The notes beneath the pieces were generated by a model. The model ran no database searches. It had not been told where the DNA came from and saw only the letters and a list, made by a program, of their open reading frames with translations. Below are positions 41,796 through 42,107 of a stretch of 42,107 bases of DNA, piece by piece (within the stretch, counting starts at the first letter, position 1; each line of letters starts with the position of its first letter). A program made the position numbers and the translations under genes. The DNA comes from Lachnospiraceae bacterium (lineage in GTDB: Bacteria; Bacillota; Clostridia; Lachnospirales; Lachnospiraceae): the NCBI GenBank assembly GCA_017553505.1, contig JAFZLD010000004.1:1-42107 (forward strand), written 5' to 3'.

Positions 41796-41868
41796 TGGGG
41801 CCTATAGGGCTCGAACCTATGACCCTCTGCTTGTAAGGCAGATGCTCTCCCAGCTGAGCTAAGACCCC
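41796..41868 (-). tRNA. tRNA-Val (TAC)
   Basis: A 73-nt cloverleaf: acceptor GGGGTCT/AGGCCCC (with G-U), discriminator A, anticodon stem TCTGC/GCAGA around CTTACAA giving anticodon TAC, and T-arm AGGTTCGAGCCCT. It lies 5 nt upstream of tRNA-Leu in the same transcript. Confidence 0.96.
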
Positions 41869-41875
41869 ATTAGGA

Positions 41876-41976
41876 ATCACAAGTCGATAGTTGCGACTTG
41901 TGATAAAAAGCTGAAGCTTTAATCAGCTTTTTACGCGGAGCGTTCCGCTGTCATTGAGGTTCTGTCGAAATGACAG
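41876..41976. repeat. Four consecutive hairpins in the tRNA-Asp to tRNA-Val spacer
   Basis: ATCACAAGTCG/CGACTTGTGAT (41876-41904), AAAAAGCTGA/TCAGCTTTTT (41905-41932), GCGGAGCGTTCCGC (41935-41948) and CTGTCATT/AATGACAG (41948-41976) follow each other almost without gap. The third is identical to 4417-4430. They would lie in the tRNA precursor. Confidence 0.85.
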
Positions 41977-42039
41977 TAGCTCAATCTTGCGTGTACTCCA
42001 CCGCGATCATGAGTTGGTATTAAATTTGTGTAGCAAAAA

Positions 42040-42107
42040 CGACCCCGGCGGGACTCGAACCCGCGACCTCCGCCGTGACAGGGCGGCGCTCTAACCAACT
42101 GAGCCAC
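42040..42107 (-). tRNA. tRNA-Asp (GTC), 5' end cut by window edge
   Basis: The D-arm, anticodon arm, T-arm and 3' acceptor half are present. The anticodon stem CCGCC/GGCGG encloses CTGTCAC giving GTC, the T-arm is CGGGTTCGAGTCCCG and the discriminator is G, as usual for Asp. The 5' acceptor strand lies outside. Confidence 0.93.

Overview
The window looks like a chromosome segment of a low-to-mid GC, anaerobic gut or rumen Firmicute, most likely a Lachnospiraceae member (Butyrivibrio/Pseudobutyrivibrio/Roseburia type). This rests on strong AGGAGG ribosome sites, consensus sigma-A promoters, short intrinsic terminators, a GH94 cellobiose phosphorylase with a LacI regulator, a hexuronate isomerase pathway, a carboxyspermidine-type polyamine route, a small Cys-rich DUF6171-like protein and cellulose-binding modules. 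No rRNA, insertion sequence, prophage, integrase or CRISPR array was seen. tRNA genes flank both ends: (His)-Arg-Gly-Pro at the left and Leu-Val-(Asp) at the right, all on the minus strand.

Layout from left to right. (1) 391-3723, minus: a four-gene housekeeping operon (THUMP RNA methyltransferase, cell-wall amidase, RdgB, phosphodiesterase) whose promoter places +1 on the start codon, so the message is predicted to be leaderless. (2) 3759-4431: a gene-free stretch holding inverted repeats, three AGTACC palindromes and a symmetric array of four 36-bp dyads. (3) 4432-8125: a LacI regulator divergent from cellobiose phosphorylase. (4) 8259-10066: an orphan methyltransferase, then a membrane-linked XRE regulator with a small membrane protein. 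(5) 10183-17056, minus: a six-gene polyamine operon (speA, speE, carboxyspermidine dehydrogenase, nspC, aguA, aguB) preceded by a structured leader that ends in an intrinsic terminator just before speA. (6) 17675-19624: an Ala-rich, signal-peptide-bearing, membrane-anchored coiled-coil protein. (7) 19695-25574: hexuronate catabolism, with uxaB-uxaA-DUF6171 divergent from lacI-uxaC around a two-operator, two-promoter control region. (8) 25659-27779: a secreted protein made only of carbohydrate-binding modules, with a LacI-type operator like that of the cellobiose phosphorylase. (9) 28290-39936, minus: signalling and envelope genes (two chemoreceptors, a response regulator with a degenerate HD-GYP domain next to deoD, an L,D-transpeptidase, a Nudix-PgeF fusion and a LacI-type sugar-sensor diguanylate cyclase). 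(10) 40135-41667: a protein joining a degenerate NRPS condensation-like fold to a cyclic-nucleotide-binding domain.

How the genes fit together. The window describes a plant-fibre user. CBM proteins bind polysaccharide, cellobiose is split by phosphorolysis, and pectin or xylan uronates pass through UxaC, UxaB and UxaA towards 2-keto-3-deoxygluconate. Arginine goes to agmatine, N-carbamoylputrescine, putrescine and then spermidine. The most unusual items are the condensation-like/cNMP fusion, the symmetric dyad array at 4062-4289, the speA leader and the module-only CBM protein. All functional statements come from reading the sequence and recalling families; no database search was run.
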